Shown here in pieces: positions 33,897 through 42,827 of a stretch of DNA of 64,000 nt. The notes under the pieces were generated by a model. That model saw nothing but the letters and a program-made list of their open reading frames with translations, had not been told where the DNA came from and ran no database searches. The stretch is from contig NZ_PQVF01000009.1 in the NCBI RefSeq assembly GCF_002920915.1, positions 1 through 64,000 on the forward strand. The letters run 5' to 3'. Positions within the stretch are counted from its first letter, which is position 1; each line of letters begins with the position of its first letter. The translations under genes and the position numbers were made by a program. The stretch comes from Solitalea longa (GTDB taxonomy: Bacteria; Bacteroidota; Bacteroidia; Sphingobacteriales; Sphingobacteriaceae).

Positions 33897-33935
33897 AAAC
33901 GGCCGATTCTTTAATTAGAAAAGGCCGTTTTCTTT
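33897..33935 (+). terminator. Intrinsic terminator of the fucose cluster
   Basis: AAACGGCC (33897-33904) pairs with GGCCGTTT (33923-33930), followed by TCTTTTC. The pyrimidine-rich tail fits termination on the plus strand. Confidence 0.75.
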
Positions 33936-34008
33936 TCACTTCTAATATCCTCTGGAGGCAATACGGTCTTCAATATCCTAATGCCAAGAGTTTTAACAAG
34001 ATTTCAAA

Positions 34009-34995
34009 CTAAGCTTTTACGGATTTTAAAAACCTGAAAGTTTCCAGCATGCTGATTTCCACTGAGGCCGCTTCAAAACCAAGCTCCTTTTTAGCTTTTA
34101 ACACATTTACCTGCGGCGAGGCATCCCAAAGTTCTTTGATATCTTCTACGGTTAGCAAAGGTTCTTTGCCGGTAAGAAAACTAACCTTCTCCCCTAACCA
34201 AGCCATACAAAACAGCAGGAATTTTGGAGCCATTGAAGGCTTTTTTAAATTAAGTTGAGGAAGATGTTGATAGGCCAGATCAAAAACTTGTTCAACGCTA
34301 TACTTTTGAGGATGTGATATGATGTAGCGTTCACCATTCCTTCCATGTTCAATGGCCAAAAGAGCAGCACGAGCAACATCAGTGGCATTTATAAACAAGA
34401 AATTGAACCGAGGCAACATTGGTAAATTTTTATTGGCAATATCAGCAAACACTCTAAGCGTAGGAGTTAGTGCATTAAAATGAGGACCGATAATAGCAGA
34501 TGGCAATAAAGTGCAGATCGTTAAGCCTCGCTGTTGCGCAGTTTGTAAAGCCTTTTGTTCCGATAATGATTTCGAATAAGGATAAGGTCGTTGTTTCAGT
34601 TGGTTCCAACTGCTTTCATCCATTGGCATCTGACTATCATCAAGAGCGGCAATACTACTGATATAAATAAGTTTCTTTACGCCTGCATCAGCAGCCGCAT
34701 TCACAATATTTATGGATAGGTTTACATTTTGATCGATTATATCTTTTTGAAGATCTTTTGCCCAACGCTTAAAAACGGCGGCAGTATGAATGATCACATC
34801 TGCTTGATTAAATACCCTTGCTAACTGCTGTACCGAATCATAATCAAGTGTTACTATTTCCGTTGGAAGATCCGCAAGTACGGAAACATCTGCATTTCTT
34901 CGCACGCCAGATAATACCTCTACATTTTGAGTTAGCAGATATCTGACAATGTTATTTCCTAAATGACCATTTGCGCCTGTTACTAATATTTTCAT
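34009..34995 (-). CDS. NAD-dependent epimerase/dehydratase-type SDR
   Basis: An extended SDR of 328 residues, started at the ATG at 34995 (MKILVTGANGHLG). Motifs: 'VTGANGHLGNNIVRYLL' (NAD(P) site), 'VNAAADAGVKKLIYISSIAAL' (in part), catalytic Tyr-x3-Lys in 'YPYSKSLSEQKAL'. It resembles the dihydroflavonol-4-reductase-like group; the substrate is unknown. It is a minus-strand gene preceded, on the same strand, by a Crp/Fnr regulator gene about 80 bp upstream. Confidence 0.85.
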   Translation of the reverse strand: MKILVTGANGHLGNNIVRYLLTQNVEVLSGVRRNADVSVLADLPTEIVTLDYDSVQQLARVFNQADVIIHTAAVFKRWAKDLQKDIIDQNVNLSINIVNAAADAGVKKLIYISSIAALDDSQMPMDESSWNQLKQRPYPYSKSLSEQKALQTAQQRGLTICTLLPSAIIGPHFNALTPTLRVFADIANKNLPMLPRFNFLFINATDVARAALLAIEHGRNGERYIISHPQKYSVEQVFDLAYQHLPQLNLKKPSMAPKFLLFCMAWLGEKVSFLTGKEPLLTVEDIKELWDASPQVNVLKAKKELGFEAASVEISMLETFRFLKSVKA

Positions 34996-35072
34996 ATAGA
35001 TTGTTGTTTTTGTTGAGCACAAAGCTTGAAAAACAAAAACAGGCTGCAGTTAACAAATGGTAAAAAAGGAAG

Positions 35073-35645
35073 CTAACGTACTTGCTTCCTGATTCGACTG
35101 AGCGATTGAGGAGTGATACCCAAATAAGAAGCAATTATTGATTGAGGAGCACACAAAGCAATATCACCTTGCTCGGTTATAAACTTTAAATAACGAGCAG
35201 TGGCATCCACTCCCAAATATGCATTACGGGTATATATCTTTTCCATTAACGCTTTTTGGGCAATTTGCAGCATGGTTTCCTTCCATTGTGGAATGGAGGC
35301 AATAAGCAGGTCTATGCTTTTCTTTGATAATACTATTAAAGTTGAATCACAAACCGCTTGAATGCTTTCGGTAGCAGGAGTAAGGTTGTTAAAGCTTTCC
35401 AGATCAGCAATAAATTGATTTTCCTTAATAAAATAATGCGTTTGCTCTTCACCATCATTATTATGGATTAAAGTACGAACAAGTCCTTCGGTTATAAATA
35501 AGATCTCCCTGCAAACAGCTCCACGCTCAAGTAAAAATTCGTTTTCCTTTACTTTACGTACTACCAATTGCGCTTCAATTAGTTGTAGTTCATCACTGCT
35601 GAATTTGTTGAATTGACTAAGTAGATTGAATAAGGCAGAATGCAT
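35073..35645 (-). CDS. Crp/Fnr-family transcriptional regulator
   Basis: The 190-residue product, taken from the ATG at 35645 (MHSALFNLLSQF), has a cyclic-nucleotide-binding fold ('LVVRKVKENEFLLERGAVCREILFI' in parts, 'ESFNNLTPATESIQAVCDSTL') and a C-terminal HTH ('IALCAPQSIIASYLGITPQSLSRIRKQVR' in parts). It lacks the Cys cluster of FNR. Members with this short architecture commonly control neighbouring dehydrogenase genes in Bacteroidota. Starts further upstream at 35678 and 35702 are possible. Confidence 0.88.
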   Translation of the reverse strand: MHSALFNLLSQFNKFSSDELQLIEAQLVVRKVKENEFLLERGAVCREILFITEGLVRTLIHNNDGEEQTHYFIKENQFIADLESFNNLTPATESIQAVCDSTLIVLSKKSIDLLIASIPQWKETMLQIAQKALMEKIYTRNAYLGVDATARYLKFITEQGDIALCAPQSIIASYLGITPQSLSRIRKQVR

Positions 35646-35734
35646 GTGGAGGTGTTTGGGTTTTAATAAAGATTGCATCGTTTTGAGGATACCAGAAAGC
35701 AATCTTTCTATAGTTGAAAAAACTGCTTTTTAAA

Positions 35735-36106
35735 CTATTTCAAGTGCCTATTGATCCAATGTTTTATTTCTTCAATTCTAAATTTTCCGGTACTCGCGGC
35801 AATTACCATTTCATACTTTTCGTCCTGACTTGCAAAGACGTCCATCCCATTTTCCATTAGAATCAATCGCATTAATACATAAGAAGTACGTTTATTACCA
35901 TCTATAAAAGGGTGATTAATAACAATACTTTCCAAAATGGCTGCCGCCTTTTCAATAGGGGTTGGATATAATTCTTGTTGATCAAAAGTTGCAAATGGAC
36001 GAGAAATAGCAGACTGAAGAGCTCCTATATCTCTAATTCCTTTGCTGCCCCCAAATCGATCAATGAGAATATTGTGAATATTCTCAACATCATTTAAGCT
36101 GATCAT
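35735..36106 (-). CDS. Doc-family (Fic fold) toxin
   Basis: A 123-residue death-on-curing type protein with the Fic/Doc active-site motif HPFIDGNKR (His65 to Arg73) and helical fold ('NIHNILIDRFGGSKGIRDIGALQSAI' in parts). Doc enzymes phosphorylate or modify elongation factor Tu in known cases, stopping translation. It is preceded by a small antitoxin-type gene whose stop overlaps its start (ATGA), which is the usual order for such pairs. It could also be a harmless solitary Fic-like gene, but the pair favours a toxin. Confidence 0.88.
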   Translation of the reverse strand: MISLNDVENIHNILIDRFGGSKGIRDIGALQSAISRPFATFDQQELYPTPIEKAAAILESIVINHPFIDGNKRTSYVLMRLILMENGMDVFASQDEKYEMVIAASTGKFRIEEIKHWINRHLK

Positions 36107-36297
36107 TTGGCAAGCCTGTCTAATAATTCTTTGTCTTCAGATAAGATCTGACGCAGATTACTTGCCAACTTAATTTTGTCAGCTGATTTAGATTGAAGCT
36201 CCTGAAGAAATGAAAGAACATCTTGAAGAACCTCTTCAGGAACGCTATCAAGCACTTTTTGAATTTCAATTTTTATTTGGGTCTTAGTCATATTCAA
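36103..36297 (-). CDS. Antitoxin of the Doc-type module
   Basis: A 64-residue acidic and helical protein ('MTKTQIKIEIQKVLDSVPEEVLQDVLSFLQELQ' in parts, 'LRQILSEDKELLDRLAK'), overlapping the Doc gene by 4 bp. It resembles the short DUF2281-like antitoxin helices rather than Phd, but no motif is decisive. Translation start is the ATG at 36297. Confidence 0.75.
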   Translation of the reverse strand: MNMTKTQIKIEIQKVLDSVPEEVLQDVLSFLQELQSKSADKIKLASNLRQILSEDKELLDRLAK

Positions 36298-36353
36298 ATC
36301 TAAGAAAAAGTAATGACTAGAAAATTATGATAAACCAACCTTAATATATTAAA

Positions 36354-36391
36354 ACAAAAACGGCCTTCCTCATTACTGAAGAAGGCCGTTT
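36354..36391 (-). terminator. Intrinsic terminator of the sucAB genes
   Basis: AAACGGCCTTC (36358-36368) pairs perfectly with GAAGGCCGTTT (36381-36391). On the minus strand the stem is followed by TTTTTGTTTT, so it ends sucB transcription. Confidence 0.85.
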
Positions 36392-36409
36392 AATATTCTA
36401 TTTCAAAGA

Positions 36410-37642
36410 TTACACGCCTAACAATAAACGGGTAGGATCTTCTAATAATTGTTTAACACGAACCAGGAATCCTACTGACTCACGGCCATCGATAATACGG
36501 TGATCGTAAGAAAGCGCCAGGTACATCATAGGTTTAATAACCACTTGACCATTAACCGCCATTGGACGCTCAACAATGTTGTGCATACCTAAAATAGCCG
36601 ATTGAGGTGCATTGATAATTGGAGTTGACATCATAGAGCCAAATACACCACCATTAGTGATAGTGAAAGTTCCACCAGTCATTTCATCAATTGAAAGCTT
36701 GTTCTCACGAGCCTTAAGAGCTAATTTAATAACTTCCTGTTCAATTTCAGCCAAAGTCATTGATTCGACATTACGAATTACCGGAACAACCAAACCTTTA
36801 GGAGCCGAAACAGCGATAGAACAATCTACAAAGTTGTTGTAAACGATTTCTTCCCCATCAATACGTGCGTTTACAGCAGGGAATTCTTTCAATGCTTCGC
36901 AAACAGCTTTGGTAAAGAATGACATGAAGCCTAAGCCTACACCATGTTTTTCTTTGAATTTATCTTTGTATTTAGCACGGATCTCCATCACCGGCGACAT
37001 ATCCACTTCGTTGAAAGTAGTTAACATCGCGGTTTCATTTTTAACAGCTACTAAACGCTTAGCAACTGTTTTACGAAGATTCGACATTTTCTCACGTTTC
37101 TCTGAACGAGGTCCAGCAGGAGCAGCAGAAGCAGCAGGGGCAGCTGGAGCAGAAGCTTTAGCAGCAGGAGCCACAGCAGTTGCTTTTTGAGCCTTTTCTG
37201 CGTCTTCCTTAGTTACACGACCATCTTTACCGGTACCGTTAACATCTTTAGGGTCGATACCCTTTTCAGCTAAAATTTTACCGGCAGCAGGAGATGGATG
37301 TCCGGCAGCATAACTATCGCCTGCAGCAACTGGGGCAGCAACAGCGGCAGGAGCGGCAGAAGCAGCAACTTTTTCTTCTTTAGCAGGAGCGGCAGCAGGA
37401 GCACCTGCGCCTTCTTCAATAGCACAAATTACAGCGCCAACAGGAATGGTATCGCCTTCGGCTGCTAATGTTTTTAATATACCTGCTTTTTCAGCAGTTA
37501 ATTCAAACGTAGCTTTATCTGATTCCAACTCGGCAATGATCTCATCCATTTCAACAAATTCGCCATCATTTTTGATCCAGCGAGATAAAGTTACTTCGGT
37601 TATTGATTCGCCCACTGTGGGCACTTTCATTTCTAAAGCCAT
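36410..37642 (-). CDS. sucB: 2-oxoglutarate dehydrogenase E2 (dihydrolipoamide succinyltransferase)
   Basis: The 410-residue protein has one lipoyl domain (lipoyl-Lys43 in '[13 protein letters not shown]'), an Ala/Pro-rich linker, a peripheral-subunit-binding domain ('[30 protein letters not shown]' in parts), a second Ala/Pro linker and the catalytic acyltransferase core ('[15 protein letters not shown]'). It transfers succinyl groups to CoA in the TCA cycle. Minus-strand gene downstream of sucA with a heptamer-periodic element in the gap; E3 is encoded by lpd at 4 kb. Confidence 0.96.
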   Translation of the reverse strand: MALEMKVPTVGESITEVTLSRWIKNDGEFVEMDEIIAELESDKATFELTAEKAGILKTLAAEGDTIPVGAVICAIEEGAGAPAAAPAKEEKVAASAAPAAVAAPVAAGDSYAAGHPSPAAGKILAEKGIDPKDVNGTGKDGRVTKEDAEKAQKATAVAPAAKASAPAAPAASAAPAGPRSEKREKMSNLRKTVAKRLVAVKNETAMLTTFNEVDMSPVMEIRAKYKDKFKEKHGVGLGFMSFFTKAVCEALKEFPAVNARIDGEEIVYNNFVDCSIAVSAPKGLVVPVIRNVESMTLAEIEQEVIKLALKARENKLSIDEMTGGTFTITNGGVFGSMMSTPIINAPQSAILGMHNIVERPMAVNGQVVIKPMMYLALSYDHRIIDGRESVGFLVRVKQLLEDPTRLLLGV

Positions 37643-37660
37643 TTGTTATTTTATTATTTC

Positions 37661-37789
37661 GAGTTACGAGTTACGAATTGCGAGTTGCACCATAACTATG
37701 TAATTACTTTTTAATTATTATTAGTTAAAAGATTGCCAATCATTAATTACGATTAATTCGTAACCCGTAACTGACAACCCGTAATTATT
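37661..37789. repeat. Heptamer-periodic inverted repeat (element H4) between sucA and sucB
   Basis: The left arm is GAGTTAC, GAGTTAC, GAATTGC, GAGTTGC (37661-37688); the right arm is AATTCGT, AACCCGT, AACTGAC, AACCCGT (37755-37782). The right arm read on the other strand contains ACGGGTT, GTCAGTT, ACGGGTT, similar to the left arm, so the two arms are inverted and both keep an exact 7-bp period. About 66 bp of AT-rich DNA separates them. Confidence 0.75.
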
Positions 37790-40571
37790 AGTCTACCTTA
37801 ACGGCTTTTTCAGTCGCTTTTTTCACGTTTTCTTTAACAACTGATTTTACTTTGCTTGCAAATGCTTTAGCAATGATATTTAACTGTTGAGCTACATGAA
37901 GTTTTGAGTAACCTGTAGCAGGTGAGCTCGACGACAAACGACAAATAGCTTCAAGCGGTTCACGGCGTAAATGGCGAACTAACCAAGGCCAAGCGCCCAT
38001 ATTTTCTGGTTCTTCCTGTACCCAGAACCACTCTTCGGCATTGCTGTATTTCTCTTTAATAGCATTGTATTGCTCGTAAGGGAACGGATAGATCTGTTCT
38101 ACACGAACTAAAGCAACATCGCTACGTTTATCTTTTTGTTGCTGATCAAGCAACTCATAGTAAATTTTACCCGAACAGAATAATACGCGCTTAACGTCTT
38201 TAGCTTTAACAAAGTTATCGTCGATAATTTCTTTGAACCCACCTTTGGTAAAATCAGCTAAAGGGCTAACACAAGCGGGGTGACGCAATAAACTCTTAGG
38301 AGAGAAAATGGTCAATGGCTTACGGAACTCGTTTTTCAACTGACGACGCATGGCGTGGAAGATCTGTGCTGGTGTGGTTAGGTTAGCCACATACATATTG
38401 TTTTCGGCACAAAGCTCCATCATACGCTCAATACGAGCTGAAGAGTGCTCAGGACCCTGACCCTCGAAACCATGTGGTAACAACATTACTAAACCGTTGC
38501 TGCGTTGCCATTTAGTTTCAGCAGCCGCAATATATTGGTCGATAACAATTTGGGCTCCGTTAACGAAATCTCCGAATTGCGCTTCCCAAATGGTTAAGGC
38601 ATTAGGAGAAGCCATGGCGTAACCATATTCGAAACCTAAAACACCGTACTCAGAAAGATGTGAGTTATAGATTTCAAATGGCGCATCTTCTGTTCCAACT
38701 GATGTTTGAATAGGGCTATACTCTTCGTCTGATTCTTCAACTTTAACAATTGCATGACGATGAGAGAAGGTACCACGCTCAACGTCCTCTCCGGTGAAAC
38801 GAACACGATGACCTTCATTAACCAACGAAGCGTAAGCTAACAACTCACCCATTGCCCAATCAAGGGATTTGGTTTCGTTGATCATTTTCTTGCGATCAGT
38901 GAAAAGCTTCTCAACTTTATTGATGAACTTTTTATCTTTTGGAAGATCCGTGATCTTATTACCCAGCTCTACCAATGTTTTTTCGCTTACGCTGGTATCA
39001 ATAGATTTCACAAAGTCTTCAGGTGTTGCGAAACGCATACCTTTCCATGGGCCCTGTAAAACAGGTGTGCCAAATACCGGCGACTCTTGTTTTACCTCAT
39101 CCAAACGATCCTGCAACATTTTACGGAAACTCTTATCCATTTCCTTCGCCAGGCTGGCATCCACATCACCTTGAGCTAATAATTTAGCATTGTAGATTTC
39201 ACGAGGATTAGGGTGTTTCTCAATCGCCTTATATAAAGTTGGCTGAGTGAAACGAGGCTCATCTCCTTCGTTATGGCCGTAGCGACGATAACAAAGAATA
39301 TCAATGAACACATCATTTTGGAATTTCTGACGGTATTCCATCGCTAGATTAATCGCGTAAACTACCGCTTCAACATCATCACCATTTACATGGAACACTG
39401 GAGAAAGGGTAACTTTTGCAATGTCGGTACAATATGTACTTGAACGGGCATCACGGTAATTAGTGGTAAAACCTACCTGATTATTGATAACAAGGTGTAT
39501 GGTACCACCGGTTTTATAAGCATCCAATTTAGCCATCTGCAATACTTCGTACACAATGCCTTGTCCTGCTACTGAAGCATCACCGTGAATTAATATTGGA
39601 GCTAATTGGGTATAATCATTATTGTATTTCTGATCGATCTTAGCGCGGGCAATACCGGTTACCACGCCGTCAACTGTTTCCAGGTGAGAAGGATTTGGAC
39701 AAAGGCTCAAGTGAACATCTTTGCCTTGGCTGGTTTGCATATCGGTTGAAAAACCCATGTGGTATTTTACGTCACCACCAAAAGGAGCACTTTCATCGTA
39801 GTTTTTACCCTCAAACTCCGTAAAAATATCTTTATAGGTCTTGTTCATGATATTGGCCAACACATTTAAACGACCACGGTGGGCCATACCAATAACAAAT
39901 TCCTTGATACCTAACTCAGCACCTTTTTCGATAACCGAATCTAAGGCCGGAATTACCGTTTCAGCGCCTTCTAGAGAGAAGCGTTTTTGTCCTAAAAATT
40001 TAGTGTGAAGGAAGTTTTCGAAAACTACCGCCTGATTTAACTTATGCAGTAAACGTTGCTTTTCATCAGTAGAAAACGATTGCTTGTTACGGCTGCCTTC
40101 CATACGATCCTCGAACCACTTCATCTTCTCAGGATTACGGATGTATTTATACTCAGCCCCTACTGATTCACAATAGGTTTCTTCTAATAATTGACGAATA
40201 TTGTTAAGCGTTGTTGGACCTAAACCTACTTCAATACCAGCATTAAAAACGGTATTTAAATCTGCCTCGCTCAAGCCAAAAGTTTCCAGTTCTTTGCCCG
40301 GGTAAAACTTCATGCGTTCGCGCACAGGGTTGGTTTTGGTGAATAAATGGCCGCGTTGGCGATAGCCATTGATCATATTTAACACCTTCATTTCTTTATC
40401 AAAGTGTTCGTTGCTGGCCGGTACTTCTCCGCCATCGGTTTTGCCTAGTTCAAAACCTTCAAAAAATTTCTGCCAGCTAAAGTCAACTGAAGCAGGATCA
40501 TTCTTGTACTGTTGATAAAGTGATTCGATATACGAAGAGTGTGCGTTGGTAAGATACGTGAGGTTATCCAT
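37788..40571 (-). CDS. sucA: 2-oxoglutarate dehydrogenase E1
   Basis: A 927-residue thiamine-diphosphate-dependent E1. Domain evidence: N-terminal 'NAHSSYIESLYQQYKNDPASVDFSW' (in parts) for E2 binding, 'IGMAHRGRLNVLANIMNK' and 'HGDASVAGQG' in the ThDP-binding half, 'CYRRYGHNEGDEPRFTQP' for the catalytic loop, and the transketolase-like C-terminal half ('EAQFGDFVNGAQ', 'LLPHGFEGQGPEHSSARIER'). It decarboxylates 2-oxoglutarate and acylates E2. A consensus promoter lies about 37-67 bp upstream. Confidence 0.96.
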   Translation of the reverse strand: MDNLTYLTNAHSSYIESLYQQYKNDPASVDFSWQKFFEGFELGKTDGGEVPASNEHFDKEMKVLNMINGYRQRGHLFTKTNPVRERMKFYPGKELETFGLSEADLNTVFNAGIEVGLGPTTLNNIRQLLEETYCESVGAEYKYIRNPEKMKWFEDRMEGSRNKQSFSTDEKQRLLHKLNQAVVFENFLHTKFLGQKRFSLEGAETVIPALDSVIEKGAELGIKEFVIGMAHRGRLNVLANIMNKTYKDIFTEFEGKNYDESAPFGGDVKYHMGFSTDMQTSQGKDVHLSLCPNPSHLETVDGVVTGIARAKIDQKYNNDYTQLAPILIHGDASVAGQGIVYEVLQMAKLDAYKTGGTIHLVINNQVGFTTNYRDARSSTYCTDIAKVTLSPVFHVNGDDVEAVVYAINLAMEYRQKFQNDVFIDILCYRRYGHNEGDEPRFTQPTLYKAIEKHPNPREIYNAKLLAQGDVDASLAKEMDKSFRKMLQDRLDEVKQESPVFGTPVLQGPWKGMRFATPEDFVKSIDTSVSEKTLVELGNKITDLPKDKKFINKVEKLFTDRKKMINETKSLDWAMGELLAYASLVNEGHRVRFTGEDVERGTFSHRHAIVKVEESDEEYSPIQTSVGTEDAPFEIYNSHLSEYGVLGFEYGYAMASPNALTIWEAQFGDFVNGAQIVIDQYIAAAETKWQRSNGLVMLLPHGFEGQGPEHSSARIERMMELCAENNMYVANLTTPAQIFHAMRRQLKNEFRKPLTIFSPKSLLRHPACVSPLADFTKGGFKEIIDDNFVKAKDVKRVLFCSGKIYYELLDQQQKDKRSDVALVRVEQIYPFPYEQYNAIKEKYSNAEEWFWVQEEPENMGAWPWLVRHLRREPLEAICRLSSSSPATGYSKLHVAQQLNIIAKAFASKVKSVVKENVKKATEKAVKVD

Positions 40572-40607
40572 TCTGCTTACTTATGTTCCAAAAATTCTGT
40601 CGGGTAG

Positions 40608-40638
40608 CAAAAGTAACTATCTTATGCCTTACAGGCAA
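40608..40638 (-). promoter_or_regulatory. Consensus promoter of sucA
   Basis: On the minus strand TTG (40638-40636), 20 nt, then TACTTTTG (40615-40608) match the Bacteroidota consensus (TTG-N19/21-TAnnTTTG) exactly. The ATG at 40571 lies 37 bp downstream of the -7 box. Confidence 0.7.
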
Positions 40639-40765
40639 GCCGATATTTAATAAAAATCTGAATTTAACTACTTCTATATAAAAGCTTAAAAAAGCTTTTC
40701 AGACCCAAAGCAACTATTGTTATTTATCTTTCTTCTTAGTTATAAATCAGATCAATTTATATTGA

Positions 40766-41515
40766 ATGAAAAACACTCCTATTTGCTTTATAACAATTAT
40801 AGTTTGGTTTGGCAGCTCGTTAAGCATTAAGTCTTTTGCACAAACTCAGGGCAACTGGTATCTCTCCGGCCATGTTGATGCAGGAAAAACCGCGAAATTT
40901 TTAGCTACATCACTTATTCATTCCGCTTTAAATTTAGAGTCAGAAGAAGAGGACCCGGATGAAACGGCGAAGTTCCGTTTTGGATTTGATGCCGGTTATC
41001 AGTTTAAAGTAAAAGAACAGGTAAGCGTTGACGCCGGTATAAACATTGATTTTTATAACATCCGCAATCACCCCACTTATGCCTATGTTATAGAGGATGA
41101 TTTTCTTTTTAAGCAACGAAACACTGCTTTTTCAGCAGAAATACGCCCCACCTACTTTTTTGGCCACCATAATGATACCCGATTTTTCTTATCCTTAGGG
41201 GTTAAGATGACCAAATGTTTTACGAGGGTATTCTATTCGGAATTGAGTTATGAAGACGAATCAGTGCTTCCTCGTTACCTGTCAAAATCAAATGCAATAA
41301 GTGCCGATGCCCCTGTTTACGTTCATCTTGTACCTGCAGTGGGTTTTAATTTTGGAGGAGCACAAAGCCAAAGTTTTTCGGTTTCCTTAGAATGGGAAAA
41401 AACACGCTGGGATAATTCATTCAACAACCTTAACCTTTCAAATTTTGGTCTTCCGAGCAATTACCAATTTGAGTCTAAGGGTATTGTTTCAATGGTATTA
41501 AGGTTAGGATTTTAG
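40766..41515 (+). CDS. Outer-membrane beta-barrel-like protein
   Basis: A 249-residue protein with a signal peptide ('SIKSFAQTQG') and alternating aromatic strands ('FRFGFDAGYQFKVKEQVSVDAGINIDFY' in parts); it ends in '...VSMVLRLGF', an aromatic outer-membrane C-terminus. No family is recognised. It ends 3 bp before the end of the convergent MerR gene. Confidence 0.65.
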   Translation: MKNTPICFITIIVWFGSSLSIKSFAQTQGNWYLSGHVDAGKTAKFLATSLIHSALNLESEEEDPDETAKFRFGFDAGYQFKVKEQVSVDAGINIDFYNIRNHPTYAYVIEDDFLFKQRNTAFSAEIRPTYFFGHHNDTRFFLSLGVKMTKCFTRVFYSELSYEDESVLPRYLSKSNAISADAPVYVHLVPAVGFNFGGAQSQSFSVSLEWEKTRWDNSFNNLNLSNFGLPSNYQFESKGIVSMVLRLGF

Positions 41516-41517
41516 GC

Positions 41518-42432
41518 TTAGCAGGTAAAATACAAACGCTGAACCTCAGCATTGGTATTAATAAAATCGATCATTTGAGGTACATCCTTTATAATCGTTA
41601 AGCGCGAATGAGGTTTAATGCTTCCGGTTACAGCTAAATTTCCCGAAACCGCAAGTGTCCAGTTAGGCAGATTTTCTAAAATCTTGGAAATAATCAGATT
41701 TACATCGCCAAAAGCGTTATCCGATATCAAAAAAGTTAAGGCGTAATCCGGATCATAATAGTTGGCCACACTTAGCAAATCTTCAAAAGGTAAATTAGCT
41801 CCTAAATACAAAACGTGATGCCCACGGGCTTTGATCATATAATTGGCAAAAAGTAAGCCCAATTCATGAACCTCGCCTTCTGGCAAAAACAACATGTATT
41901 TTTTAGCATGGCTGGGATTAGAAGGCTGGAGGCTATTGATTGCGGTAATTAACTTTTGCCGGATAAGGTGGGTGATAAAATGTTCGTGTGCCGGATTAAT
42001 AGTTCCTGCCTGCCACATAATACCGATCTTACGCATAAAAGGATGAATGACCTCGAGCATAGTCCTTTCCATACCCATAGAATCAAGACTGGTTTGCATT
42101 GTCTCTTCAAAAACTGCCTCATCAAGCGTCAGCATTGCATTACACAACGAACCAATAGTACATGAACAGCCATTAATCTCACATTCCGATAATTTTTCGA
42201 TGTATTTATTGATCTCCTGATCACTCATTTTGGCAATTTCAGAAATACGCATGCCTGAATCGAGCAATAAGGAAATGTTGAGGAATTTCTTCAAGTCGTT
42301 ATCATCAAAATACCTGATATTGGTACAGGTTCTTTTAGGAGTTATTAAATTATAACGTTGTTCCCAAATTCTAATGGTATGCGCTTTAATACCCGTTAAA
42401 CACTCTATATCACTGATCGAGAACTTTTTCAC
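41518..42432 (-). CDS. MerR-family B12-dependent photoreceptor-type regulator with a four-Cys cluster
   Basis: The 304-residue protein (GTG start at 42432) has an N-terminal MerR winged helix ('LTGIKAHTIRIWEQRYNLI', about 1-75), a helical capping domain with the W-x9-EH motif (Trp140, Glu150, His151) and a B12-binding domain with the ExHxxG motif (Glu187, His189, Gly192), the cobalamin axial-ligand signature. Thus it looks like CarH/LitR, which represses in the dark as an AdoCbl tetramer and is released by light. Odd: residues 84-97 form C-x4-C-x-C-x5-C, close to the SoxR [2Fe-2S] motif C-x2-C-x-C-x5-C. A TTGTTTAAACAA palindrome lies upstream, suggesting autoregulation. Confidence 0.9.
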   Translation of the reverse strand: MKKFSISDIECLTGIKAHTIRIWEQRYNLITPKRTCTNIRYFDDNDLKKFLNISLLLDSGMRISEIAKMSDQEINKYIEKLSECEINGCSCTIGSLCNAMLTLDEAVFEETMQTSLDSMGMERTMLEVIHPFMRKIGIMWQAGTINPAHEHFITHLIRQKLITAINSLQPSNPSHAKKYMLFLPEGEVHELGLLFANYMIKARGHHVLYLGANLPFEDLLSVANYYDPDYALTFLISDNAFGDVNLIISKILENLPNWTLAVSGNLAVTGSIKPHSRLTIIKDVPQMIDFINTNAEVQRLYFTC

Positions 42433-42827
42433 TATCCTAAAATTTCTGCAAGTTTAACAATTGTTTTATTAAAGTTGTTTAAACAACATTAATCGAGTGT
42501 AAATTATGCCTTCCTATTCAGCTAACCATTCATTAAAAAAGCATTATTAAATGCCTGTTTTTTGGGGTAAGCGTTAAACAATACCGTAGATCAGAAATGC
42601 AGCTAAATTTCTTATTCTCAATTTATTCTGAAATACATTCCGCAGCAAATTTTTCAGCTCCAGGCATTTATCAATTTAACACAAACAGCTGAATATAGTA
42701 CATTCACAAAAGACTAAACAAACATTTTTATACTTTGTTTTAATTCACTGATTACTAACAGATTTTAATTAGATTTCAATCAAACTAAACCAGTTAAAAC
42801 ATGTTATAAAACTAAATACGCTCAACT
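42433..42827. promoter_or_regulatory. Divergent control region between the MerR and TetR genes
   Basis: This 395-bp AT-rich gap holds the perfect 14-bp palindrome GTTGTTTAAACAAC at 42474-42487, a partial site TTTAACAATTGTT near 42453-42465 (overlapping a TAAACTTG -7-like box at 42456-42449) and a weak GTTAAACAAT at 42573-42582. The remainder shows nothing I can assign and no exact consensus promoter for the TetR gene. Confidence 0.55.
42474..42487. promoter_or_regulatory. Operator palindrome GTTGTTTAAACAAC
   Basis: A perfect 14-bp inverted repeat 42 bp before the MerR start. Its core TGTTTAAACA occurs again, exactly, at 1921-1930 upstream of the ECF sigma gene, and with one-base variants at four or five sites there. 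The likely binder is the MerR protein itself. Confidence 0.7.

Noticed and set aside
33897-36391. AAACGGCC terminator pairs at 33897 and 36358 as ends of a mobile element
   Set aside because: Both are ordinary hairpin terminators with pyrimidine tails, and the enclosed genes include no transposase or target duplication.
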